From the NCBI GenBank assembly GCA_036186865.1, contig AP025048.1, forward strand, positions 29,591,901-29,655,900: DNA of 64,000 bases, in the 5' to 3' direction. The stretch comes from Eustoma russellianum. Its lineage: Eukaryota > Streptophyta > Magnoliopsida > Gentianales > Gentianaceae. Shown one piece after another: positions 22,626-32,575 of the stretch (the first letter of the stretch is position 1; each line of letters opens with the position of its first letter). The position numbers were made by a program, and so were the translations under genes. Below the pieces are notes generated by a model. The model saw only the letters and a program-made list of their open reading frames with translations. It did no database searches and had not been told where the DNA came from.

Positions 22626-23820
22626 ACTTGGGATTTCTTCTTTGTAATTTGTCTGAGCAGATATTTATGTACTCTGTACTCAAATTTCATAATCAATGAA
22701 AAAACTTTCTAAGTTTTTGCAACTTGTCTTTTCCTTCTGTTCTGCTCATCATTTCAAAATTTCTGCTAAGTTTTCTTTCTAAACCTATTGCTGCCGAGGT
22801 CCAACCTCAACCTTGGCAAACTTAATTTAACTTAACATAAACTAAGTCACCAAGCTTTAATATATAGAATAAACCTGTTATTCTGCCGAGCTGAGATAAC
22901 AACTGGTTAAGAATGAATCCCGCTCAAAACTTGATCCGTTTTAGCCGATATCCATCTTGAATAACGCTTAGTGATATACCAAGTCTTTAATCAAACCTAA
23001 CCGAAGTATGTAGGTTGAGATGAAATCTTTTGGCCTAGGTCTCCCTTGTAGAAGCCGATATTACAATTTTATGAACTGAACTTTCACAGAGTTGATCTGG
23101 ACTCCAGGGTTTGCTCTGCTTAATACTTCTTGGATTCTTCCAAGCATTGATTATTGAGTCGTACTCTTATAGGACCGATCTGGACTCCAGGGTCTGTCCT
23201 ACATTATATTTTTCTTCCCAGTATTTCTTGGATTAAGTTTTCATTGAGCCGATCTGGACTCCAGGATCTGCTTTGCCAAACGTTTCTTGGATTTTTCCCT
23301 AGTGTTCATTTTTCGTAGCAAAAATTATCAATCTCGGCTCTGCCAGGGACTGCATCACTTGGATGAGATACAACTCTGTTGAACTCCGAATTAATTCATG
23401 TAAGAATAAAATAATTTCTCTTTTTTAAAAGAAGACAAGATGGAAGATGACATCGCATAATCTTAAATCTGGCATTGCCATAAAACAATGTTTTATTCAA
23501 GCCTCAGCACTGCTGATAACATTACAGATGATCTATACTTTTTTCTAATCCTGCTATCAATTGATATACGTGAATCCTGTTCGCGAAATTTTTCTCTTAA
23601 CGGGCATTTGCTTCAAACATGCCGAGGTCTTGCTTGATCAAGGCCTTGCTCGGTCCGCTCAGTCCTGCTGAGGCGTCATACTTCTACATCACTGATGTAG
23701 AAGCCTTAAGTGTGTGGAATGCCAAGTCCTTGGTAAAGTTTTGCCTTCCAAGGTTTCTAATTTGTAAGCTCCAGATAATCGCACCTCGGCTATTCGATAG
23801 GGGCCTTCCCACTTGGGGTT
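22626..23820. other. Gypsy element non-coding spacer between the two convergent ORFs
   Basis: AT-rich sequence after the additional ORF and before the 3' end of integrase. An imperfect tandem repeat of three units lies at about 23,090-23,290, each containing 'GATCTGGACTCCAGG' and 'TTCTTGGATT', with a spacing of about 80-90 bp. No domain-bearing frame was seen. Confidence 0.6.
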
Positions 23821-24720
23821 TTAAGTCCTAATTGGTGCTGTATGACTTGCTTCATTGCTGCGCAATACTAAATCCCCCACTTGGTATGATCTCGGTCTCA
23901 CTCGAGAGTTATAGTATTGAGCAATTAGATTCTTGTACTGAGCCATGCAGACATGGGCTTGCTCCCTTTTTTCCTCCAATTCATCCAAATTCACCCACAG
24001 CAACTGGTCATTGGTCTCGGCTGAGTAATGAGCTGTCCGAGCTGAGCTGGAACCGATTTCAGCTGGGATGACTGCTTCAGTGCCATACACTAAGGAAAAA
24101 GGTGTTTCCTTAGTGGATGTAGAAGGGGTAGTCCAATATGCCCATAATATACTTGGTAACTCATCCACCCAACTTGCCCCAGTTTTGTATAGTCGTTTCC
24201 TTAATCCGTCCTTGATTGTTCTGTTTGCCAACTCAACTTGCCTATTTGCTTGAGGGTGAACTACCGAGGTGAATGGCTATTCAATTTTGAGCTCGACACA
24301 CCAACTCTTAACAGGGTCATCTGCAAATTGATTTCCGTTGTCCGAGATTAGGACTTGTGGAAGGCCGAAGCGGCATATGACATTTTTCCACAAGAACGTT
24401 TTGATCTAGCCCCCCGTTATAGTAGTCAAGGGCCCTTCTTCCACCCATTTGGTGAAGTAATCAATGGCAACAACCAAAAGTCTTACTGAACTGGGAGCTC
24501 GGGGCAGAGGTCCAACGAGATCTATTCCCCATTGCACAAAAGGCCAAGGACTTGTGATGGCGGTGAATTCTTGACTAGGCAGATGTGAAATTGGAGCATG
24601 CACCTGGCATGGTTGACATTTTTTAACCAACTCTTCTGTATCCTGACGCAGAGTGGGCCAATAATATCCGGCAAGATAGCATTTTCTTGCTAACGATCGC
24701 ACACTAGAGTGGTTTCCACA
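23821..24720 (-). pseudogene. Gypsy integrase, broken
   Basis: Minus-strand fragments. The zinc-binding part and core start at 24,702 ('YWPTLRQDTEELVKKCQPCQ', then 'GIDLVGPLPRAP' with the first catalytic Asp). The C-terminal part runs 24,231-23,821 ('LWAYWTTPSTSTKETPFSLV', then 'GDLVLRSNE', a typical Tat integrase end). Between 24,406 and 24,231 stops occur in the catalytic core. Integrase would insert the element cDNA; this copy cannot make it whole. Confidence 0.85.
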
Positions 24721-24864
24721 AATTCCTTAGTGCATCTCCCGAAGGATGTTGTCTCCTTCTTCTTCATTCATGCATTTCAACCAAGGCTGTGAAAACGACT
24801 TCTTATAAAGATGGTCGTTAAAGAGAGCATACATTGCCGCCTTCAAACGAAGACATCGAGCTGT

Positions 24865-26882
24865 TCATTTATCCTCTGGCTGAATCCCGTGTTGTAAGAA
24901 GCTAACTAGCTCGTCCATCCAAGTATTAACATAGTCAATCTGCAGTACTTCATTTGCATCATAAGCTCGATCCTTTACTAGTTCCACGACTATCTTTTCC
25001 CCCAAGTTAGTTGAAGTGGAGGAAGCTAGTTGAGACAGAGCATCAGCTCTCTTATTGGCTGACCTGGGGATATGTTCAATGCTGAAGTGCTCAAAGGTCT
25101 GGCCGAGCTGCATCACCCTGGTCAGATATTTCTTCATGCTATCCTCTTTAGATTCATAATCCCCATTGATCTGAGATACAACCAATTGTGAGTCACTTCG
25201 GGCAACAATTTGTTTTGCCCCCAACTTCCTCGCGAGGCCCAGCCCAACCATTAGGGCCTCGTATTCTGCCTTGTTGTTAGTTGCTTCAAAGTCAAAACGC
25301 AAGGCATACTCAAATTCTTCCTTATTGGGGTTGATGATTAGGAGACCTGCCCCACAACCATCTTTGGAGGAAGATCCGTCAACATATAGAGTCCAATCAG
25401 CCACGGTCCTGATGTCTTCTTCCACAGATATTCCTTTAGCCAAGAAGTCTGCTAAGGCTTGGGCTTTAATAGAAGTTCTTGAATTGTATTGAATATTGTA
25501 TTCTGCAAGCTCAACAGACCATTTGGCAGCTCGGCCAGAAGTATCTGGCCTTGACAAAATTTGCTTCAAAGGTTGGTCAGTGACCACTATGATTGGATGA
25601 GCTTGCAGGTAAGGCCTGAACTTCCTTGTAGCCACTATAAGTGCTAAGACTACCTTCTCAGCATTGGGATACCTCACTTCAGGCCCATGTAAAATTTTAC
25701 TTGCGAAGTAGATGGGCCTTTGTACGTTGCCCTGCTCCCTGAGCAGAATTGCACTCAATGCTTCTTTACACGTTGAGAGATACACATAAAGTTCTTCTCC
25801 GAGCAGAGGTAAAGTTAGCATAGGCACCTCATCCAAATGGGACTTTAGCTCGTCAATGGCTTTCTGACATTGGTCGTCCCACTGGAAAGCTGTTTTCTTC
25901 TTTAGGATCTGAAAGAAAGGAAGAGATCTTTCGGCCGACTTGGAGAGGAACGTGCTCAGCACGGCAATCTGGCCTGTTAACCTCTGCACTTCCTTTATGT
26001 TCCTAGTGGGATGCATGTTTTGTAAGGCTTCAATCTTGGCAGGATTTGCCTGTACACCATCTTTGGAGACCATGTATCCCAAGAACTTTCCAGTGCGTAC
26101 CCCGAACATGCACTTCTTCGGATTCAGCCTCATGTGTGAGTCTCTCAGCATAGTGAAGACTTCCCTTAAGTTCTGAATATACTGATCAAGAGACCTGCTC
26201 TTGATGAGCATATCATCTATATAAACCTCCATTATTCTACCAATTTGTTCACTAAACAGAAAATTGACCAGACGTTGATAGGTGGCCCCAGCATTCTTTA
26301 GCCCAAATGGCATAGTTACATAACAATAAGTACCTGACTCCGTTATGAAAGCAGTTTTCTCCTGATCTTTTATTGTCATGATGATTTGATGATAGCCTTT
26401 GAAGGCATCCAAAAAAATTGAAGATTTCATGTCCAAGTGTTGAATCCACTAACCTATCAATCTTCGGAAGTGGGTAACAATCTTTTTGGACATGCTTTGT
26501 TGAGATCGGTGTAATCTATACACATTCTCCAAGATTCATCCTGCTTAGGGACCACCATAGGGTTAGCCAACCAGATTGGATAAAGCACTTCCACAATAAA
26601 CTTTACGGCCAACAGCTTCTTGACCTCCCCTTCAATGACTTTGATCCTCTCTAGAGCAAAATTTCGCTTCTTTTGCTTTATTGGCTTTGCCTGAGGGTCA
26701 ACATTCAATTTGTGCTCGGCCAAATGTGAAGGGATCCCAGGCATATCTTCAGCAGTCCAGGCAAAGATGATTGCAAATTCTTTCAGCAGAGCCTGTAACT
26801 GAGCCAGCAGCTCGGACGGCATCCATGTCCTAATCTTTATGACGTTTTCAGGTCGTCTCGGATCAAGGAGAAAGTCTTGCAC
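24865..26882 (-). pseudogene. Gypsy reverse transcriptase with two RNase H domains, one frameshift
   Basis: Two minus-strand frames abut. 26,882-26,457 holds the RT N-terminus ('EVKKLLAVKFIVEVLYPIWL', 'WRMCIDYTDLNKACP'). 26,436-24,865 (523 residues) holds the rest of RT, with 'FLDAFKGYHQI' and the catalytic 'YIDDMLIKS'. Next are the gypsy RNase H ('YFASKILHGPEVRYPNAEK') and a second, archaeal-type RNase H ('WTLYVDGSSSKDGCGAGLLI', 'NNKAEYEALMVGLGLA', 'RSDSQLVVSQINGDY'). Dual RNase H is a hallmark of the Tat lineage. The large frame being open suggests moderate age. Confidence 0.9.
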
Positions 26883-26891
26883 TGCATCATC

Positions 26892-27458
26892 TTATTGCAA
26901 GTGTTCTTCATCTGAAGGTATAAGTTCATCAAGGCTGACTTGCTGAACTGCTTCATTACCTTGGGTGGAAATAGCATAGCAAATTTGTGCCACTTGAGTA
27001 TCACCTTGTATTGTTACCACTCCCCCTGGAGTGGAAAACTTCATGGTGACGTGCAGAGGCGATACAATGGCTTCCAATGCCACCAAAGCTGGCCGCCCCA
27101 AAATGATGTTGTATGCGGACATCTCCTTATTAATCACAAAGTCTATCCACAAACAACGATAAGCTAGAGGTTTGCCAAAATTGCAACTGAGTGTGACCAG
27201 ACCTGCTGGCCGAATTGCAGCTCCATTAAATCCATATAATGATGAGGTGACGGGCCTCATCAAAGAATCAGGTAGGCCCAGCTGTTGGTATACCCGATAA
27301 TACATTACGTTCACAGCACTGCCGGTATCCACATAAACACGTCGGACCTCCATAATTTTATCAGGAGCTAAGTGTATACACAGGTCTATTACTAAACCTG
27401 TGTTGTTGGAGTCCAATGGAATTGGATCTTCTGGCCCGTAAGTTAAGTCTTTAGCCAT
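26892..27458 (-). pseudogene. Gypsy aspartic protease region
   Basis: A 188-residue open frame with the active-site signature 'VYVDTGSAVNVMYY' (Asp-Thr-Gly-Ser) and the later 'YNIILGRPAL' flap/ILG block, both standard for gypsy proteases. It sits between gag and RT on the same strand. It is separated from gag and from RT by stops, so the polyprotein is broken. Confidence 0.88.
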
Positions 27459-27493
27459 CTTAGCTCTTTTAGCTGGTGGTCCCGACGAGGTTC

Positions 27494-28855
27494 CTACAGA
27501 GTTGGATTCACCTCAGCCTGTGTAAGGTGGACCTCCAAAGATAGTGTAAATAATTGTATTGACCTGGGGCCGGCCTGCAGCCACATGCCTACCTTGATCC
27601 TCATCGTCGTCCGGTCTGCGGTGCCGAGGAGGGGACTCTGGTCGGCATTTATCCTTCTAAGGATTTTTGTGAAAATCCAACCGATTATGTAAGCATGAAC
27701 GTGGGTCATAAAATTGCTTTAGATGTCCTTGCTCTATCAATTGCTTAATTTCCTGAGCCAGTTGCCTGGAATCTTCTGTATCGTGTCTGATATCTCTGTG
27801 ATATCGCCAATATAACTTTGGGTCCCTTCTCTCTCGGGGCCCATTCAAGGGTTTAGGATCAACCCTCAAGCCATCCTTCTCCATGATGGCTAAAATGTTC
27901 TCCTTTAAAGCTACAAAGGGTAAGCCCTCCTTACCACCTTTGCCTTTTCCACCCATGCGATCGAACGCACTATGCCGATCCCGGTCTTTTCCTTCACTGC
28001 GCCTATCCTCCTTTTTGAAACTAGATCGGCTCTCTTGCCGAGCTCCCTGCTCGGCTTCCCTCTTCAACCTGTTTGCTTCCTCACCTCGGGCAAACTGGTG
28101 AGCTTTCTCTAAACATTCCCTCAAAGTTGTAGGTCCCTCTTCGGCCAGTTGGGAAAAGAGACGTCCAGCTCGAAGCCCATAATGAAGGCAGCCGCTTTCA
28201 CGCCCTCGTTTTTGTCATTGACCTGCAGTGACTCATCCAAGAAACGTTGCATGTATTTTAACACAGACTCATCTGGACCTTGCCTCAAGGTCATCAAGTG
28301 TGATGAGTTTTTCACGAAAAGAGTACTGGACACAAATTGAGACTTGAATTTTTGTGCCAGTTGCTTGAAAGATCTCACCGAATTTGATGGGAGTTCTTGA
28401 AACCACCTCTTAGCCTTTCCCCGCAAGTACATCGGGAAAGTCTTACAGCACAGAGGGTCTGGAACATTCTTCAAACTCATTGCCGTTTGGAACTGGAAGA
28501 AATGATCTGTTGGGTCTGTTGTCCCATAGTAAGTATCCATCTTTGGCAACTTAAAACTGTCTGGTGCCAAATACTCTGCAAAATCCCAGGAAAAAGGACT
28601 TTCATGGCCTGCTTGCACAAACTCTTGCCTGTGCTCTTCGTAGTAAGTTCTCGGCCTGCGATGAACTTCTTCATCCCTGGGGACGCTCTTCAAAGATTTT
28701 GACCTTACGCTCAGACGCTGTCTGGCCATAGGTTCTGACTCTATTGTTAGAGCTTTGAAGCTTCCCCTTCTGGCTTCCGTCATAAATCCTCTAGGAGGTC
28801 TGGAAGATTGGTTTTGAGATACTTCTTTAGGAGGAAGAGGAAAATCCTCATCCAT
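27494..28855 (-). pseudogene. Gypsy gag, frameshifted
   Basis: It starts at ATG 28,855 (MDEDFPLPPKEVSQ). The capsid region reads 'TDPTDHFFQFQTAMSLKNV', 'RWFQELPSNSVRSFKQLAQK' and 'LMTLRQGPDESVLKYMQRFL', which is the retrotransposon gag domain. A frame change at about 28,121 leads into a lysine/arginine-rich stretch (28,124-27,657), then another to 27,709-27,494. No clear CCHC knuckle is seen. The leader lies at 28,856-29,166. Confidence 0.88.
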
Positions 28856-29166
28856 ATCCTCTACCTATGGTTGTTTGCCTTTAAGCTGTTACACCACAGC
28901 ATCAAACACATTCATGTTCTCAGCGACATATCTTATCGCTTTGTCTCTCTCCTCCCTTGAAAGTTCTAAAGTAGGATTAGGAGGTTCAGGTACCCAAAAA
29001 AACCTATTTTGGGATACCTGAACGAGTAGTCATTCGTCGTGACTGATTGGATGACTCACGCAAACCTTCACGGCGACCTTTTGTCATGAAATGATGTTGG
29101 CTATTTTTAAGTTCGAATTTCTTACCGGATTGAGGGATTTTTCAAGCCCCTCCTTCTAGCGCCAAA

Positions 29167-30150
29167 TGATGAAGTCAGATCTTCACCAAGGATCAGAAAT
29201 GACCCAAAATCAAACGTCGTTAGTCCTCCTTGTGGGTTCTAGATATTTCACCTGAGAAGAAAGAGAAAATGTTAGAGGTCTCAGGACGCTGCTCCGGGAA
29301 AATCTTCCGACGTTCAAGTCAGTTACGGGTGTTTTGGATATATATTTGAGCTGAAACATAGGTTTAGTATGAACCTGGATCGGTTTTTCACTGAGAATCG
29401 TGCTGTTTAGGAGTCAACCGAGATGGAAGGGTTGTAGTTAAAGTTTGTGCAAAGTTGCATCATCATCTTCCCGTCTGAGAATGGGGGGTATTTATACTTT
29501 GGGTTAAGGAGGTATAGCCCCCTGCCCAATGAAGGGATTGAGACGTGTCTGAGACGCCATCTTGTCCGCTGCAGAACTGCATTATTATGGGACTAATACC
29601 TGTGACTGAAACTGTGTCAGTGGGTGACTCTATGTCATGTAGGTTGGCTTGCAATAATGACCTTGTACTAAAATAACTGTTGCTTGACACCTGAAAAGTG
29701 TCCTGCAGAGATATCTTGGTGGGTCCCAGATGGCAGTTGGTAAGGTCTTCTTTGATCTTTTCCACGAGATTAACTGTTACAGGGGGCTGAGCCGAGATTA
29801 GATCTTGATGCATAATTCTGAGGTCGAGATGTGCCGAGGCCGAACCAAGATGCACCATGAACCATTAAAGGCGTACTGTTTCTTAGTTGATCTCCGTAGA
29901 TTGGATACATTCTTTACTTAGCTTTGACCATGTTTGAATAGGGGCCAACCTGACTTGGGCGTTAGGCCGAGCTGAGCGAGAGCTTTGCTGAAGACTGCCT
30001 TGGTCATTTCACCTACAAATAATAATGGCCGAGGCCGAGACTTCTGGCCGAGATGGTGAAGTCAAGCAGCTGTGCCTGAACTACGTTGACGTTTTGTTGA
30101 CTAACTGATAATTTTATTTTTTTCCATACAGGTCGGATTTTGGCTCATCA
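29167..30150 (-). repeat. 5' LTR of the Tat-type gypsy element
   Basis: It is 984 bp long, equal to the left LTR; TATA-like GTATAAATAC on the minus strand at 29,488-29,497. The outer end GGCTCATCA is followed by the AGTGG target duplication. Confidence 0.93.
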
Positions 30151-30585
30151 AGTGGATACAACTTTGATAAGTTCGAAAAGTTAAAGCCCAAAATGATACA
30201 AGCCGTGGATGATATGCTTGCACATGACATCCCAGAACTTTTGAAGAAATTCCAAAACCCGTTCGATTAAGACCTTTGAGAACATCATGTCTTTGGAGGA
30301 TTTGGGGAGTGGAAGAGTATGGCATTGAAGACAGCAGCACATGTCTAGCGGCTATATTGGACAGGACACATTACTCTATTGCCGAAAGATTTTAAGTCCC
30401 CAAGCGTGTCCATTTGTAAATGACAGGCAATGAGCTTCATCTGTAGTCTCAAAGTTTTTTATGTGAAGTAGCTGTTTTATCATTCTTTTGACAGAGAAAA
30501 GGAGAATGCGTGGGACATGTAACGCTGAATAAACACACGTTGATAATACCAAATATATAATGTAATATTCATTTTTTCTGTGCTA
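30151..30585 (+). pseudogene. EHD1: EHD processed pseudogene, 3' part and 3' UTR
   Basis: Right after the gypsy LTR the frame resumes as Ser-Gly-Tyr-Asn-Phe-Asp-Lys, then 'KFEKLKPKMIQAVDDMLAHD', and ends with '...NPFD' and a TAA at 30,268-30,270. That is the expected EHD C-terminus. About 315 bp of 3' UTR-like sequence follows, up to an AT-rich tract where the older copia LTR resumes. No long poly(A) remains, only short A runs near 30,584. Confidence 0.85.
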
Positions 30586-30957
30586 AAAATATATATACAT
30601 ACGCGTGTAGAAGGAATGAGGAGGAGACTTTTCATTTTCAAATTTGTTGCCTTATAGCTTCCACCAAATATGTCTCCATTTAATGAACCAGTTAGTTCAT
30701 TAACTTAAGCACTTCACTTAATGAACTAGTTTAGTTCATTAATTGTGGCACCTGAAATTAGTACAAAGACAACAAAGGTTTGCCATATTATGTAAGATTT
30801 AACGTTTTATGGCTTGTTAGTACGGCAACAATATATATAAGCATATAAAGAATGTTTATCACATAAACGTGTCAAGTCATAATTTATATAAGCATTTCGT
30901 AAGCTCGTACCACTTAAATCATGCATTTGTAAATCATTCAAACACTTTTTCTCAACA
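30585..30957 (-). mobile_element. Smaller piece of the split minus-strand copia 3' LTR
   Basis: On the minus strand it begins TGTTGAGAAAAAGTG at 30,957 and matches the first ~400 bp of the long-LTR family, including the tandem AGTTCATTAA motifs (about 30,680-30,740). It stops at the AT tract at which the 1,466-3,772 piece starts. The CCCCCTTTT block at 30,962-30,970 is the polypurine tract (minus AAAAGGGGG). Confidence 0.75.
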
Positions 30958-32187
30958 CTCTCCCCCTTTTGATGATTTACAAAATAACATTGGTTCATGA
31001 TTTAAATATGATCGCTCCCCCTCCAATTATGCACAAATTTGAATTTTTAATTTTATAGCATCGTGTGCATCGTGTGCTTCGTGTGCATGCATCGTGTGCT
31101 CCCCCTTAAATCATGCTTCTCTTCCTCTTAAATCATGTTTTTCTCTCTCCCTTTATTTTGCAAAAGTCATTAAAAGTACATGTAAGAATGGAAAGAAATG
31201 GCAGTTTATAGTATAAAAATCATGCAGTACAAGTGTGTTCTTAAGAGTTATTTATTCAACTCTTTGCAAATGTACCTTTTGGTACCCAGATTTGGGTGAC
31301 CTTTCTTGGTTGTACAAAAGGTGAGACAATAGATGGAGAATGAATATGATAAATGTTAGTGGCATTTCTATTTGGCTTATAGCCGACATTGTCATAATAA
31401 GCATAATGTGATTTTCGATGTTGATATGCATTTCGGTTTGTATGAATAGTTTGTGATCTAGATGCATTAGTGTGCTATGAATGTCGCGTATGCATCAATG
31501 GTTTCCTTTCATATTTATATGGTACATGATTATACTTTGTGTGTGATGAAAAAGGAGTACGATGAGATATAATAGGTTGGGCACTAGACATCTTCTTAGG
31601 CTGCTTAGTTGCATGCAGCTTCTTAGATGAAGATAAAATAAAATTTGTCGACTTGTTTTGAACTTTATTATCTTCAATGTATCCTAATCCGGTTTTATCG
31701 CTTTCATGCTTTTGTGAAGAAATGAGACGATCTAGCATGCTCGTATCCGAATCGAATTGTTTTACGGTCTTTTCTAAATCCGCGTTTCTTGATTTTAAAT
31801 TTAAAATCTCGGCTTTCATCTCAGTGTTATTAGATTTTAAGGAGAAAATCTCAGATTTTAATGAATTTATCATGTAAGACGACTCTTCTTTTGAATTATT
31901 TAATTAAGATACAAGATTTGTGTTGAAGGATTCTAACAATTTCTTGTCTTCAATTAAGTATTTTTTTTCTTTTGCAAGAGTCTTAGCAAACTAATGTAAT
32001 TCAAGATATTGAATATACAAATTATGATACGATGGTTCAGAATCAGAATCAGAATTTACCTCATTATCAAAAAGTGGGGGCCTTTGGCTTGACATACATT
32101 CTCGTTCGGTTTTCTGGCTAGTGGATGTTATCTCACAAAGATTGTTATATCTTCTAGTCGTGAGTGAACCTGATCTCTGATACCACT
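30958..32187 (-). mobile_element. Internally deleted copia element: gag remnant and 3' untranslated region
   Basis: Minus-strand order: primer site TGGTATCAGAGA at 32,186-32,175, a gag start related to the one at 12,589 (about 32,095), a jump to the serine/aspartate region, the coiled-coil gag segment, the untranslated purine-rich region, and the polypurine tract. All of protease, integrase, RT and RNase H are missing, as is the middle of gag. The element could move only by using proteins of a relative such as the one nested at 9.4-20.9 kb. Confidence 0.75.
31475..31873 (-). pseudogene. Copia gag C-terminal coiled-coil fragment
   Basis: A 132-residue open frame. 'EILNLKSRNADLEKTVKQFD' and 'LISSQKHESDKTGLGYIEDN' closely parallel the plus-strand gag part at 13,918-14,150, so the two are homologous. 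There is no catalytic domain. It is open but lacks a proper start and the rest of gag. Confidence 0.75.
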
Positions 32188-32575
32188 TGTAGGACCTCAG
32201 ACGCTACCAACTATCTCAAAACTAATTGGTGATAGGACATGCGCATACCCTAGCCTTATAGTGCATTCAACACACACAAGCGCCCACATCATTTGACTGT
32301 GACTTGGCCCACACGGCCTATGCGCCACGGGACAATTGCTACACCCAAAAATCTCTCCCTCAGCAATTGCTCCCGCTGGGAATCGACCCGTGACCTTGGC
32401 TCTGATACCACTTGCAGGACCTCGGGCGCTACCAACCCTCCCAAAACCAATTGGTGATAGGAGATACGCATACCCTAGACTTATAGTGCATTCAACACAC
32501 ACATGCGCCCACGGAATTCGACTGTGACTTGGCCCACACGGCCTACGTGCCACGGGAAAATTGCTACACCCAACA
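32188..32575 (-). mobile_element. TRIM-like LTR element with a 62-bp internal region
   Basis: Two 163-bp direct repeats (32,188-32,350 and 32,413-32,575) begin TGTAGGACC/TGCAGGACC and end CCCAA(C)A on the plus strand. Between them, on the minus strand, are primer site TGGTATCAGAGCC (32,410-32,398), a GGTCGATTCC stretch, and a purine tract GAGGGAGAGAT right before the LTR. This is the minimum layout of a terminal-repeat retrotransposon in miniature, at the extreme short end. No target duplication is visible; the left repeat directly abuts the primer site of the deleted copia, where a copia 5' LTR should be. Confidence 0.75.

Larger units (their letters stand above)
7388..30150 (-). mobile_element. 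Tat-type Ty3-gypsy retrotransposon with antisense additional ORF, carrying a nested copia
   Basis: Two 984-bp LTRs (7,388-8,371 and 29,167-30,150) begin TGATGAAG and end GGCTCATCA on the plus strand, flanked by the AGTGG duplication. Gag-pol is on the minus strand (28,855 to about 23,821). A separate ORF on the plus strand (from 8,790 to 22,625, interrupted) lies between pol and the 3' LTR. Two consecutive RNase H-like domains and an additional ORF, often in antisense, are established features of the Tat/Ogre/Retand group. The polypurine tract (minus CTGGGGGCAAA) is at 8,372-8,382. The primer site left of the right LTR reads TGGCGCTAGAAGGAGG on the minus strand (about 29,166-29,150). Without the nested copia (11,447 bp) and its second target copy the element is about 11.3 kb. 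Frameshifts and stops in pol make this copy non-autonomous. Confidence 0.9.

Noticed and set aside
32197..32553. 118-residue minus frame with internal repetition
   Set aside because: The repetition is the two 163-bp TRIM-like LTRs and their core; not a gene.
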